The notes below the pieces were generated by a model. It was not told the DNA's origin. It saw only the letters and a program-made list of their open reading frames with translations, and did not search any database. From assembly GCF_000311725.1 (NCBI RefSeq), contig NZ_HE978514.1, positions 361,752 through 425,751 on the forward strand: a stretch of 64,000 nt of DNA, written 5' to 3'. Source of the stretch: Robertmurraya massiliosenegalensis JC6. GTDB lineage: Bacteria; Bacillota; Bacilli; Bacillales; Cytobacillaceae. Shown in pieces: positions 26,688 through 34,950 of the stretch. Position 1 is the stretch's first letter. Every line of letters starts with the position of its first letter. The translations under genes were made by a program, and so were the position numbers.

Positions 26688-27380
26688 TTATTTAAAGTAA
26701 CTCGGATATGCTTTCTTTAGCTCATCCTGATCAACAGATACTAATTGTAAATGCCTAGCCATAACGTTTGCGGCCGTTTCTGAATCTTTTTCTTTGATCG
26801 CTTTCAATATCTCACTATGTTGGAGCAAAAGAGTCTCCCAATTAAACTTCGAAGCAAGACTAAGGAGTCGAACTCGATTTAAGTGACTGTTCATCTCTTG
26901 GATGACGGCCCAAACTCTACTTTTCTGCGAACCTATTGCAATCGTGCTATGAAACTCTTCATCTAATTCGAATAACTGTTCATAATCTTTTTCTTGCACA
27001 CAACGGTGTTGAGTCTCGATATTTTTCTCTAACAAAGCAATTTTGCTTTCAGGAAAGCTTTTACATGCCTCTCTTACAGTTGCTACTTCCAAATGCTCCC
27101 TGATAAATCTCGCATCATCAACATGGTTGCGGTCTATTAACGATACGAAAGTACCTCTTTGTGGATATACTTCTAATAACTGCTCTTGATTTAATCTTAC
27201 AAAAGCTTCTCTCACCGGTGTTCGGCTCACATTAAGCCACTCGGCAATGTCCTTTTCAGATATACTCAAGCCCGGCTCCAGCTTTAAATTTACAATGTTT
27301 TCTTTTAATTGTTGATAAACATAATCTCGAGTTGAGTATTTGTTAACCATTACTTTTTTTGCTAAGTCTATGTCTAACAT
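26688..27380 (-). CDS. GntR/FadR-family regulator (FCD domain) of the hexuronate genes
   Basis: A 230-residue repressor-type protein. Residues about 15-80 form the GntR winged helix (LKLEPGLSISEKDIAEWLNVSRTPVREAFVRLNQEQLLEVYPQRGTFV). Residues 90-220 form an FCD ligand-binding domain with metal-site-like residues (RFIREHLE, DEEFHSTIA). It sits between uxuB and dctP. A near-perfect palindrome lies about 45-70 bp before its start and could be its own operator. The effector is probably a uronate or pathway intermediate (inference). Confidence 0.92.
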   Translation of the reverse strand: MLDIDLAKKVMVNKYSTRDYVYQQLKENIVNLKLEPGLSISEKDIAEWLNVSRTPVREAFVRLNQEQLLEVYPQRGTFVSLIDRNHVDDARFIREHLEVATVREACKSFPESKIALLEKNIETQHRCVQEKDYEQLFELDEEFHSTIAIGSQKSRVWAVIQEMNSHLNRVRLLSLASKFNWETLLLQHSEILKAIKEKDSETAANVMARHLQLVSVDQDELKKAYPSYFK

Positions 27381-27422
27381 TTTATTTTAGAGAACCTCCC
27401 TTCTATATTTCATATACTACCA

Positions 27423-27452
27423 CACTACTATACTTGTATGGTAGTGTACAAG
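27423..27452. promoter_or_regulatory. Palindromic operator upstream of the gntR gene
   Basis: CACTAC (27423-27428) and GTAGTG (27441-27446) are perfect inverted arms around a quasi-symmetric TATACTTGTATG, giving 20 of 24 symmetric positions. CTTGTA (27433-27438) and TACAAG (27447-27452) form a second overlapping inverted pair. The position suits autoregulation by the adjacent FadR-type regulator. The symmetry is seen; binding is inferred. Confidence 0.6.
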
Positions 27453-27562
27453 AAAGAAAATTCCCAAAAAATTTTATATTTTTCTCAATTTCGACAAAAT
27501 CATACTGTCTTTGAAAAATCTCGATCATAGACTGGCCATTTTTTTAAACTCATTACTCCCGA

Positions 27563-29173
27563 TTATCCGATATATTTTTCTAGTGTTTGTCGAACCGCAC
27601 CAGTTCCTGAAAGCATTTCATGGAACATGATTTCAATCTTTTCTCCTAAACCCATTTCATATAGATTGATCCCAAAAATCGATTCATTCGATAAAATGAT
27701 TTTCACATTAGATGTTTGATCCCCTAATGCCACACCTTGTAGTGTAGATTGTAGGCGTTCAAGCAACGGATCTGGACTAAGGGTAAATGACTGACCCTCA
27801 TCATTAATTCCTAGTAAATAACGACACCATGTCGCAATTGCTAACGGAATAGCCGTTAAATCAGCTGGATTCAAATCTTCTCTTCTTTGATAGGATTTAA
27901 GTGTTTCCCCGAAACGAATTCCTACCTTTTGAGAAGTATCAGTAGCAATCCGCTGCGGTGTATCCGGAATAAACGGATTGGCAAAACGTTCATTCAATAC
28001 TTCGTCCAGAAATGCCTTTGGACTAATAATCTTCGGATCAACCACTACTTTTAATCCTTCTTCATAACCAATCGTTTCAACGAATTTCTTTAATGTAGCA
28101 TCCTTCATTTCATCAGCAATCAACGTATAGCCTAATAGACATCCAGAAACAGCCAAGGCAGTATGAAGTGGATTTAAACAAGTTGTTACTTTCATCGTTT
28201 CAATATTATTCACCGTATCTCGGTCTGTAAAAATAATGCCTGCTTCTTCTAATCGAGGACGACCATTGGTGAACTTATCCTCAATCACTAGATACTCACT
28301 CACCTCTGCATTTACGAACGGTGCCGTATACGTATTTTTCGAGGTAACGATGACATCCATTTCAGCAATTCCTAAATCCAATAACGCTTTTTGAACCGTT
28401 TCTGACGGTCTTGGCGTAATTTTATCAATCATCGAAAGAGGGAATGTCATTTTGCTTTCGTCTGTTAAATACGCTACAAATCCTTCTTCCACAAACCCTC
28501 TCTTTTGCCATTCCTTTGCAATCGTTAAAATTGCATTTCTTAATTTGTCGCCGTTATGTGAACAGTTATCCATACTGACAAAAGTCATCGGAAACTGGCC
28601 TTTTACATATCTTCGATGAGCTAATGATGTAACGACACTCATCGCATGAATTGGATTTTCCAATCCATTTTCAATATCCTTTTTCACTATTCCGAGGTAT
28701 TCTCCACTTGGGTCGGTTAAGGAATAACCTTTTTCCGTAATCGTAAAGCTCGCAAGTTGTAGAGTTGGATTTTCAAAAATTTCAATTAAACGAGCATAAT
28801 CTTCTTCTCTGCTAGGTTCAACAGCAATGCCTTCAACGATACTGCTTATAACATTTTTCTCAAATTCGCCATTTGCTTTCATTTTCACTAGTAATGTCAA
28901 ATTGTCAAAGGGCTTATATACTTTATCAATCATTTCAAAATCAAATGTCTCAGCCGCAATGATCCCTGTTTCAGCAAGCTTTAGGTTTAATAGTTTTTGA
29001 TGAGCATTTGCAACAAAGCCTCTAAAGATATTTCCGGCTCCAAAATGAACCCACTGAGGATTTACTTTCGTGCTTTCAACTACCGTTGCAAAATCAAATT
29101 GAGGAAGTTCTACGCCAATTTCTTTCCAAGCTGCTGCTTCATTGACAATACTTTCTCTTTTAAGCGTTAACAT
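27563..29173 (-). CDS. uxuB: Fructuronate (mannonate) oxidoreductase, mannitol dehydrogenase family
   Basis: NADH-dependent reduction of D-fructuronate to D-mannonate. The 536 residues belong to the polyol-specific long-chain dehydrogenases. NPQWVHFGAGNIFRGFVA near residue 38 is the dinucleotide-binding start. FVSMDNCSHNGDKLRNAIL and the C-terminal-domain KVTTCLNPLHTALAVSGCLLGY, with its catalytic Lys/Asn/His region, are conserved. UxaB (tagaturonate reductase) is related. Adjacency to uxuA, 10 bp upstream, favours fructuronate reductase. Confidence 0.9.
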   Translation of the reverse strand: MLTLKRESIVNEAAAWKEIGVELPQFDFATVVESTKVNPQWVHFGAGNIFRGFVANAHQKLLNLKLAETGIIAAETFDFEMIDKVYKPFDNLTLLVKMKANGEFEKNVISSIVEGIAVEPSREEDYARLIEIFENPTLQLASFTITEKGYSLTDPSGEYLGIVKKDIENGLENPIHAMSVVTSLAHRRYVKGQFPMTFVSMDNCSHNGDKLRNAILTIAKEWQKRGFVEEGFVAYLTDESKMTFPLSMIDKITPRPSETVQKALLDLGIAEMDVIVTSKNTYTAPFVNAEVSEYLVIEDKFTNGRPRLEEAGIIFTDRDTVNNIETMKVTTCLNPLHTALAVSGCLLGYTLIADEMKDATLKKFVETIGYEEGLKVVVDPKIISPKAFLDEVLNERFANPFIPDTPQRIATDTSQKVGIRFGETLKSYQRREDLNPADLTAIPLAIATWCRYLLGINDEGQSFTLSPDPLLERLQSTLQGVALGDQTSNVKIILSNESIFGINLYEMGLGEKIEIMFHEMLSGTGAVRQTLEKYIG

Positions 29174-29183
29174 CTATTATCCC

Positions 29184-30251
29184 TCACTTTCCCTTTTCAA
29201 GAGTGTCCCATACACCAAGCATGTACATAATTCCCATTGCTCGGTCGTACAATCCATATCCAGGTCGACAATTCTTTTCTTCACCCCATAAATGACGTCC
29301 ATGATCTGGTCGGACAAAACCGCTAAATCCGTTTTCATGATAAGCTTTAATAACTTCAGGGACGTCAACACTTCCATCTTGACCACGATGAGAAACTTCT
29401 ATGAAATCACCATTTTCAAAAACTTTTACGTTTCGAATATGGGCAAAGTGGATTCGATCATGAAACTCTCGAATCATCGCAGGTAAATCGTTCTCCGGGT
29501 TAGATCCGAGTGAACCTGTACAAAAAGTTAAACCATTGTATGGACTATCAACCAAATCTAGGAATCTTCTAATATAATCTCTGTTGCGAATGATACGTGG
29601 TAAGCCAAAGATAGGCCATGCTGGATCATCTGGATGAATCGCCATTTTCACATCGTACTCTTCACAAACAGGAATTACTCTTTCTAAAAAGTATTTGAGG
29701 TTTTCAAAAAGGATATCTTCCGTGACTGGCTCATAGGCTTTAAATAATTCATCTAATTTGGCTAAACGCTCCGGCTCCCAACCAGGTAACGTGAATCCAC
29801 CAGAGCTATCAAGAATTTTTTTGACCATATCATTCGGGTCATCTGTAATGGCAGCCTTTTCATAAAACAATGCATTGGAACCATCAGGTAATTCTTTATA
29901 TAGATCCGTTCTTGTCCAATCAAATACAGGCATAAAGTTATAGCAAATTACTTTAACACCGACTTTTGAAAGCTTTTTGATTGTATCAATATAGACATCA
30001 ATATACTTATCTCTTGTCGGTAAACCGATTTTAATGTCGTCGTGAATGTTAACGCTTTCTACAACTTCAGGACTAAAGCCTTTGCTTCTAATTTGGTCGG
30101 CTACCTCTTGAATTCTTTCCATTTCCCATTCTTCCCCTGCAACCTTATCATGCAGAGACCAAACAATTCCCATTACACCTGGTATTTGGCGAATATGATC
30201 AAGAGTTATTGAATCGTTCCCATCTCCGTACCATCTCCACGTCATTTTCAT
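29184..30251 (-). CDS. uxuA: Mannonate dehydratase
   Basis: Dehydrates D-mannonate to 2-keto-3-deoxygluconate. About 355 residues of the UxuA TIM-barrel family: MTWRWYGDGNDSITLDHIRQIPGV at the start, ESVNIHDDIK, MAIHPDDPAWPIFGLPRI (metal His/Asp), LTFCTGSLGSNPEND, IHFAHIRNV and GFVRPDHGRHLWGE. The ATG at 30251 follows GAAGGAGTG. It is the first gene of the operon, with a clear promoter and operator about 100 bp upstream. Confidence 0.95.
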   Translation of the reverse strand: MKMTWRWYGDGNDSITLDHIRQIPGVMGIVWSLHDKVAGEEWEMERIQEVADQIRSKGFSPEVVESVNIHDDIKIGLPTRDKYIDVYIDTIKKLSKVGVKVICYNFMPVFDWTRTDLYKELPDGSNALFYEKAAITDDPNDMVKKILDSSGGFTLPGWEPERLAKLDELFKAYEPVTEDILFENLKYFLERVIPVCEEYDVKMAIHPDDPAWPIFGLPRIIRNRDYIRRFLDLVDSPYNGLTFCTGSLGSNPENDLPAMIREFHDRIHFAHIRNVKVFENGDFIEVSHRGQDGSVDVPEVIKAYHENGFSGFVRPDHGRHLWGEEKNCRPGYGLYDRAMGIMYMLGVWDTLEKGK

Positions 30252-30352
30252 CGTGAACACTCCTTCGTCTAGTTTAGAAAATTCCATATCTTCATAGAAA
30301 CTGTGCCATTCTAACCAAAATAATAAAAATCAAGGAAACTTGCAGACAACAA

Positions 30353-30404
30353 ATCTTGTATACAAGATAGATTCATCATAATCTAGAGTTTATTCCACTG
30401 TCAA
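30353..30404 (-). promoter_or_regulatory. uxuA promoter with overlapping palindromic operator
   Basis: On the minus strand TTGACA (30399-30404) and TATGAT (30375-30380) are separated by 18 bases. A perfect 16-bp palindrome, ATCTTGTATACAAGAT (30353-30368), lies six bases past the -10, at the expected transcription start. GntR/FadR-family regulators bind such TTGTATACAA sites. Repression by one of the two neighbouring GntR proteins is the likely control. Confidence 0.75.
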
Positions 30405-30508
30405 TTGTTATCTTTAAAAACATTGTTAAACCCTAATTATTACTATGTGAATTGAGTTTTATATAGATTTTACAATCTTAAACATGTATACTAGTTTTAG
30501 AATTATAC

Positions 30509-30540
30509 AGGCTCTTTCGTAAACATTGTTGCTTTTTTAT
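30509..30540. repeat. Dispersed repeat B, inverted short copy
   Basis: GGCTCTTTCGTAAACATTGT plus TGCTTTTTT is the reverse complement of the CAGCAATGTTTGCGAAAAGA-GCC core found at 42940-42963 and, with changes, at 44600-44622. Non-coding. Confidence 0.6.
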
Positions 30541-30690
30541 GTGAAAATAATCTTACAAAAAATTGCTGCGTAAAATAATGTGTTTCTTGAAAACCCAATG
30601 CGAGGTGCAAAGGTCAGCAACCTGATTTTCCCACGAAAAAACTCAATCATTAGGAAAACAGCGATTTTAAAAGAGAAAGTTGGTTTTAAC

Positions 30691-31356
30691 ATGTCCTTAA
30701 AAGAGGAGATTATGAATGATTTAAAAAGGGATATCCTTTCCTTACAGTTAAAGCCTGGAACAATTATTAGTGAAACGACACTGACCGAGCGTTATCAAAT
30801 ATCTCGTACTCCAATTCGAGATATTCTTAAACAGCTATCTTTAGAAGATTACATTAATATTTATCCAAAAAAAGGAAGCATTGTTTCTTATATAGATTTA
30901 GAATCTGTCGAACAGCTTATCTTTTTAAGAAGCACGTTAGAAAAAGAAATCTTAAGAGAATTAAACGGCCATCTTCCATTAAAGGGACTACATGAATTAA
31001 AAACGATTCTTGCGAAGCAAAAAGAGTGCATCAATGATAAAGATGGATTAGAAACCTTTTTGCAGCTAGACGATACCTTTCACAAATCCTTGTATGAGTT
31101 GGCTGGCAGATCGTTTCTATGGAATTTAATTCAGCAATTTCAAGTTCACTATATCCGTTTCAGAAGGCTTAACATGCATAAAAAGGACAAATTATCTAAT
31201 ATTTTGCAAGAACATGAACTAATGGTAACCCTTTTAGTCCAAGGGGAAACGGAGCCACTCGATGAACTCGTTCGTCACCATCTTCAGGCAGATATCAATT
31301 CTCTTGATTTGCAAGAAAATTTTGGGGAGTATATCAAAAGCTCTGATGATCTATAG
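30691..31356 (+). CDS. Second GntR/FadR-family regulator, divergent from uxuA
   Basis: About 221 residues: a GntR winged helix (LQLKPGTIISETTLTERYQISRTPIRDILKQLSLEDYINIYPKKGSIVSYI) followed by an FCD effector domain (DDTFHKSLYELAGR). The protein is similar in plan to the regulator at 26688-27380, so this locus has two FadR-type repressors. I favour the ATG at 30691, where family homology begins; its ribosome binding site is weak (AAAGAGAAAG), and a longer reading from 30580 is open but has no family support. Divergent orientation from uxuA suggests control of the shared intergenic region. Confidence 0.88.
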   Translation: MSLKEEIMNDLKRDILSLQLKPGTIISETTLTERYQISRTPIRDILKQLSLEDYINIYPKKGSIVSYIDLESVEQLIFLRSTLEKEILRELNGHLPLKGLHELKTILAKQKECINDKDGLETFLQLDDTFHKSLYELAGRSFLWNLIQQFQVHYIRFRRLNMHKKDKLSNILQEHELMVTLLVQGETEPLDELVRHHLQADINSLDLQENFGEYIKSSDDL

Positions 31357-31427
31357 AATAAAAAAAGCACCTACAAAATGTAGGGAGCTTCCGGTTTGTC
31401 TCATTCGATCCAACCATCTCTCACCCT

Positions 31428-31674
31428 TAAGCGGAATTTTTCCTGTTATCTCCTCAATGAAGTCCCTTTTAGGAGAAATAACGGAAGATTTTCCGCTTAT
31501 GAAGGGCAAAAGCGTTGATTTTGGCATTTTTCGAGGGAATAGCAGGAATTTTTCCTGTTATTTTGGCTCTTTTTCATGATGGTTGCTCATTAAGCGGAAT
31601 TTTTCCTGTTATTTTTTCATATCGATACTCCTACCGTTTATACGAACATTTATCCACAAGTCGAGGGAATTTAA
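31428..31674. repeat. Dispersed intergenic repeat A, copy 2
   Basis: TTAAGCGGAATTTTTCCTGT occurs at 31428 and about 31591, GGAATTTTTCCTGTTATTTT near 31544, and an inverted AATAACGGAAGATTTTCCGC near 31479. The part 31536-31674 parallels 132-274 nearly word for word, including TTATCCACAAGTCGAGGGAA. No gene lies here. Confidence 0.75.
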
Positions 31675-31692
31675 AAATTACTGGTAACCAAT

Positions 31693-31735
31693 GAAAAAAA
31701 GTGGAGAAAATCAAATCGATTTTCTCCACTTTTTT
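31693..31735. terminator. Bidirectional terminator
   Basis: AGTGGAGAAAATC and GATTTTCTCCACT pair perfectly around a five-base AAATC loop, with A7 before and T6 after. It can stop transcription from the GntR gene on the left and, in the other direction, from the UTRA regulator on the right. Confidence 0.9.
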
Positions 31736-31820
31736 CGGTTCAAATAAGTTTTCCAATTCGCAGACTTTCTTGTTTATGGAACTGGATTCTAGGTTTTAAC
31801 GCATACAACAACCCCAGCAA

Positions 31821-32522
31821 TTAAATGAGATAGGTAAAGCAATCACTTCTATAAATATTTCTTGAGTATTCTAGTACTTTTCCAGAGGTTTGATCGACAC
31901 ATCCAGACTCTAGACTTAGCAGCGGTACAAGGCTAGGGCATTTTAACATCTCTCTTTCCGTTTTATTAGGAAAAGTAACACTTAGCTCTGTTTTCATCGG
32001 TTCAAAATCAAAGTAGCCTTGTTGGCGAAAAAAATGAAAAATTGAGGAAATACTCTCCCCTTCACTATCAATCTTTTCAAAAACGGACTGAGATAAATAG
32101 GATGTATGAACAGCAATCGGACAGTCTTCTACAATACGTAAACGGCTAATTTTATATACCGCATCGTCTTTTCTCGCCTGTAATGCATGATACACTAGAG
32201 AATCGTATGTAATTCTTTCACAGGTAAGATTCTTCGTTTCAAATCGATAGTTCAGCTCACGCATTTTTTCACTGAAACTAACATCCCCCGTTAAGATAAG
32301 CGGAATTTGCAATTTCTGATTTTGCACATAGCTTCCCTTGCCTTGTTTCGAAAAAATATATCCAAGCTCCTGTAAACGTTCATAGGCCTTGCGGACAACC
32401 ATTCGTGGCACTTGGTAAAAATCAGCTAACTCGTTTTCCGAAGGTAGCTTGTCATTGGGTTTGTAGTTCCCTGCACGTATTTCCGAAATCAACCGATCGA
32501 CTAATAATGCTTTTTCAGACAA
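31821..32522 (-). CDS. GntR/HutC-family regulator with UTRA domain (PhnF-like)
   Basis: A 233-residue regulator: N-terminal GntR helix-turn-helix (SENELADFYQVPRMVVRKAYERLQELGYIFSKQGKGSYV, residues 27-66) and a C-terminal UTRA ligand-binding domain (RIVEDCPIAVHTSYLSQSVFE and LSLESGCVDQTSGKVLEYSRNIYRSD). PhnF, the regulator of many phn operons, is of this subfamily. Its place beside the PhnPP and hexapeptide phn genes, and hexamers resembling a Pho box upstream, make a role in phosphonate use plausible; this is inference. Start TTG after AAGGGGG. Confidence 0.85.
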   Translation of the reverse strand: MSEKALLVDRLISEIRAGNYKPNDKLPSENELADFYQVPRMVVRKAYERLQELGYIFSKQGKGSYVQNQKLQIPLILTGDVSFSEKMRELNYRFETKNLTCERITYDSLVYHALQARKDDAVYKISRLRIVEDCPIAVHTSYLSQSVFEKIDSEGESISSIFHFFRQQGYFDFEPMKTELSVTFPNKTEREMLKCPSLVPLLSLESGCVDQTSGKVLEYSRNIYRSDCFTYLI

Positions 32523-32557
32523 TTTATCGTTGCCCCCTTCGAACCAATTCTACTAAG

Positions 32558-32609
32558 AGTATACCGTCCAAAAATAAATAAACTGTTACGACTATGTAAA
32601 GTTTGTAAA
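32558..32609 (-). promoter_or_regulatory. Candidate Pho box and -10 upstream of the UTRA regulator
   Basis: On the minus strand TTTACA (32604-32609), TTTACA (32595-32600) and GTAACA (32584-32589) have spacings of 3 and 5 bases. TATACT (32558-32563) lies exactly 20 bases further on. This is the layout of a PhoP-activated promoter. Unverified. Confidence 0.5.
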
Positions 32610-32645
32610 TGTTAAACCTTCGCTGAAAAGTTCTGTAAAATGTCG

Positions 32646-33266
32646 TTAGCCTAATGATTCCTTAGAAGGCTTTGCTTTTATCAAATAGAAGATATCAGAC
32701 CAATACCGTTCAATATGTTTTACTTGAAGATTTGATTCTTCCAAAATCAGATTGAAGTTTCTGTCACAATGGCATCCAGAGATTTTTTGATGTAGTGGGT
32801 CAATGATTTTTTGAGTGAAGGAAAGCAATGGGTTTGAACTGAGGCCATGTTCAAGTAGCAAGATGTTTCCGTCTTTACGGCACCAATGATTAAATTTATT
32901 TAATATAGCGATTGGATTAGGATAACTACAAAGGGAAAGAGTTGAAACGATGCAATCAAAAGCATTATCTTCCATTATCAATTGATCAATATCTGATTCA
33001 ATAAATTCTGCATTAACTTGAAAAATGCTTGCTGCCCGTTTCGCACTTTTAATCATTTCTGGGCTAAAATCAACTCCTGTTATCTCCACATTTTGTCTGT
33101 CATAGTAGGGAAAGTTCGCTCCAGCTCCGACACCAACTTCTAAAACTCGTCCATACGCATTTTCAAGTAGTTTCATTCTCCAACGAGCAAGCTTTGGATT
33201 ATTGCGGTTATTTTCATACATTTTAACCTGTTTATCATACTTTTCAATGAGCTTTTCCTTCCGCAT
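32646..33266 (-). CDS. Class I SAM-dependent methyltransferase
   Basis: About 206 residues with the Rossmann methyltransferase motifs: GRVLEVGVGAGANFPYYD (motif I), ITGVDFSPEMIKSAKRAA, FDCIVSTLSLCSYPNP and ILLLEHGLSSNPLLSF. The SGCHCDRNFNLILEES tail resembles the TMT1/METTL7 and phospholipid methyltransferase-like group. The substrate is unknown. The ATG at 33266 follows GGGAGGGAAAGG. It lies between the UTRA regulator and the hexapeptide gene but is separated from the latter by a terminator, so it may have its own promoter. Confidence 0.85.
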   Translation of the reverse strand: MRKEKLIEKYDKQVKMYENNRNNPKLARWRMKLLENAYGRVLEVGVGAGANFPYYDRQNVEITGVDFSPEMIKSAKRAASIFQVNAEFIESDIDQLIMEDNAFDCIVSTLSLCSYPNPIAILNKFNHWCRKDGNILLLEHGLSSNPLLSFTQKIIDPLHQKISGCHCDRNFNLILEESNLQVKHIERYWSDIFYLIKAKPSKESLG

Positions 33267-33310
33267 TTCCTTTCCCTCCCATATATGTAATGATGGTTTC
33301 ATTCCAAATA

Positions 33311-33335
33311 GGAAAAGCCCTAAGAAAGTTAGGGC
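33311..33335 (-). terminator. Terminator after the hexapeptide phn gene
   Basis: On the minus strand GCCCTAA and TTAGGGC pair around a short CTTTC loop and are followed by TTTTCC. It ends the phnPP-hexapeptide transcript. Confidence 0.75.
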
Positions 33336-33356
33336 ACACGATACCTTATTTTTATT

Positions 33357-33989
33357 TTAGCAATGATTTTTTATAAAAGCATCTAAATCATTGAGTTCTT
33401 CAAAATGGGCTTCAAGCTTTTCTCTCGGCCAGTCCCACCACGCGATTTTTAATAGTTGCTCAGATACTTCCTCCGAAAATCTTCGCTTTATTGGTCTTGC
33501 TGGAGTTCCAACAACAATCGTATATGGTTCAACATCCTTTGTTACTACAGCACCCGATCCGATAACTGCACCTGTTCCGATTTCTACACCCTTCATAATG
33601 ATCGCGCCATGGCCAACCCAAACATCATGGCCAATTTTCACCTTTTGGGTGCGCCGCCAATCAAAAAGTTCCTCATCATCCTTATCGTCAAAGGAATAAG
33701 CAATTTTTCGATAGGTCAGATGATGCTGTGTGACTCGGTCCATTGGGTGCTGAACTGGATTAATGCAAACATGGGAGGCAATGGAACAGAACTTCCCAAT
33801 GTCGGAATAGTTTACAGTAACATCATCCATCGTATACGAATAATCACCAAATGAAGATTCCACAATCTTATTATTCGCACCAATAGAGGTCCACTCCCCA
33901 GCAAAGCTATCAATGATTTGGCTCGATGGCTCAATACTCGGTGATGTGGATAGTCTTCTTTCTTCATTAGGCTGATAAATGAACGGCAT
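33357..33989 (-). CDS. Phosphonate metabolism protein, hexapeptide-repeat transferase family
   Basis: A left-handed beta-helix protein of 210 residues belonging to the DapH-like acyltransferase family commonly found in phn operons (known as the phosphonate metabolism transferase hexapeptide family). Visible blocks: [63 protein letters not shown] with the probable catalytic His, and [28 protein letters not shown]. The true substrate is not established; N-acetylation of an aminoalkylphosphonate is one possibility. It begins three bases after the PhnPP stop, so the two are one operon. Confidence 0.9.
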   Translation of the reverse strand: MPFIYQPNEERRLSTSPSIEPSSQIIDSFAGEWTSIGANNKIVESSFGDYSYTMDDVTVNYSDIGKFCSIASHVCINPVQHPMDRVTQHHLTYRKIAYSFDDKDDEELFDWRRTQKVKIGHDVWVGHGAIIMKGVEIGTGAVIGSGAVVTKDVEPYTIVVGTPARPIKRRFSEEVSEQLLKIAWWDWPREKLEAHFEELNDLDAFIKNHC

Positions 33990-33992
33990 CTA

Positions 33993-34838
33993 TTAAACAC
34001 CTAACCTTTCTTTTCGTAATTTAAGAGCATGGAGTGTTTCAAGTCCTGGACTTTTACTTCCAATTCGAACAGGTTTTTCTCCGTATACTCCGTGAAAATC
34101 CGAACCACCTGTCATGACCAGATCAAATTCTCTCGCTAACTCTTTTGCTTGCTCTTCATGTTCCTCATTATGTAGTGGATGCCACACCTCCATTCCTTCC
34201 AAACCTACTTCCACTAAATCTGGAACCAGTTCGAAGTTTCCGTATTGTCCAGGATGTGCTAGTACTGGAACACCACCCGCCCGCCGAATCATTCGTACAG
34301 CTTCTTTAGCGTCTATATATTTCATTGGGATAAAAGCCATTCCCGGTGGTTTTCGATTAAATAATTTCTGATAAAGTGGACCGTATATCGAATCAGTATA
34401 TTCTTTTTCAATTAATGCTTGCATAATGTGCTGTTTATATACTCCCGTCCCACCATGAGCAATTTCAAGACATCTTTCCCAACTGATGTTATATCCTCCC
34501 TCAATAAGTCTCTGGACCATTTCCTTTGACGCTTCATGCCTTTGTTCCACGAGTGGACCACAAACCTCTTCAATCGCCGTATGTCCAGGCTCAATGAAGT
34601 AACCTAATATATGAACCCTTCTTTCCCTTTCAAAATCATAGCCTGACACTTCAATTCCAGGAATTACTTCCACTCCAAACTTCTTTCCTACTTCAATCGC
34701 TTCTTCAAGGCCTTTCGTTGTATCATGGTTTGTCACGGCCAAATGACTCACGTTTTCTTCAAGTGCTAGTTTCATAACTTCTTCGATCGACAATGGACAA
34801 TCAGAAATATTGGTATGACAATGGAATTCGACCTTCAT
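33993..34838 (-). CDS. phnPP: PHP-domain cyclic phosphodiesterase (PhnPP-type)
   Basis: A polymerase-and-histidinol-phosphatase domain hydrolase of 281 residues. Metal ligands are seen in VEFHCHTNISD (HxH), TNHDTT, IEVSG, AHPGQYG and TGGSDFHGVYGE. The Eggerthella lenta homologue (PhnPP) hydrolyses 5-phosphoribose 1,2-cyclic phosphate at both ester bonds to ribose 5-phosphate and phosphate. That would make both PhnP and PhnN unnecessary, and neither is present in this window. General PHP RNase AM-type (3',5'-nucleotide) activity is the alternative. Co-transcription with the hexapeptide phn protein and a strong Pho-box-like promoter favour the phosphonate role. Confidence 0.85.
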   Translation of the reverse strand: MKVEFHCHTNISDCPLSIEEVMKLALEENVSHLAVTNHDTTKGLEEAIEVGKKFGVEVIPGIEVSGYDFERERRVHILGYFIEPGHTAIEEVCGPLVEQRHEASKEMVQRLIEGGYNISWERCLEIAHGGTGVYKQHIMQALIEKEYTDSIYGPLYQKLFNRKPPGMAFIPMKYIDAKEAVRMIRRAGGVPVLAHPGQYGNFELVPDLVEVGLEGMEVWHPLHNEEHEEQAKELAREFDLVMTGGSDFHGVYGEKPVRIGSKSPGLETLHALKLRKERLGV

Positions 34839-34885
34839 GACGATTACCTCCTCTTATATAAAAAACTCGTACGATACTTAATTCA

Positions 34886-34950
34886 AGAATAACTTGGTGC
34901 CAAGTACGGATGGTTAAGCGGAGGTTAATTTCTTTTTAAGGGATTGTTAA
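34886..34950 (-). promoter_or_regulatory. Strong four-hexamer Pho box upstream of phnPP
   Basis: On the minus strand TTAACA (34945-34950), TTAAAA (34934-34939), TTAACC (34923-34928) and TTAACC (34912-34917) are each separated by exactly five bases. TATTCT (34886-34891), a -10-like element, lies exactly 20 bases beyond. This matches the PhoP core-binding region known from B. subtilis (TT(A/T/C)ACA hexamers, 11-bp period). It is the best example in the window. Confidence 0.7.

Noticed and set aside
31821-32522. UTRA regulator considered as the third hexuronate regulator
   Set aside because: It is separated from the hexuronate genes by a bidirectional terminator and repeat A, and its promoter and neighbours point to phosphorus metabolism. 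Not excluded.
33391-33854. Two plus-strand ORFs (102 and 132 codons) opposite the hexapeptide-repeat gene
   Set aside because: Antisense shadows of a repetitive beta-helix coding sequence; no ribosome binding site and no similarity that I can see.
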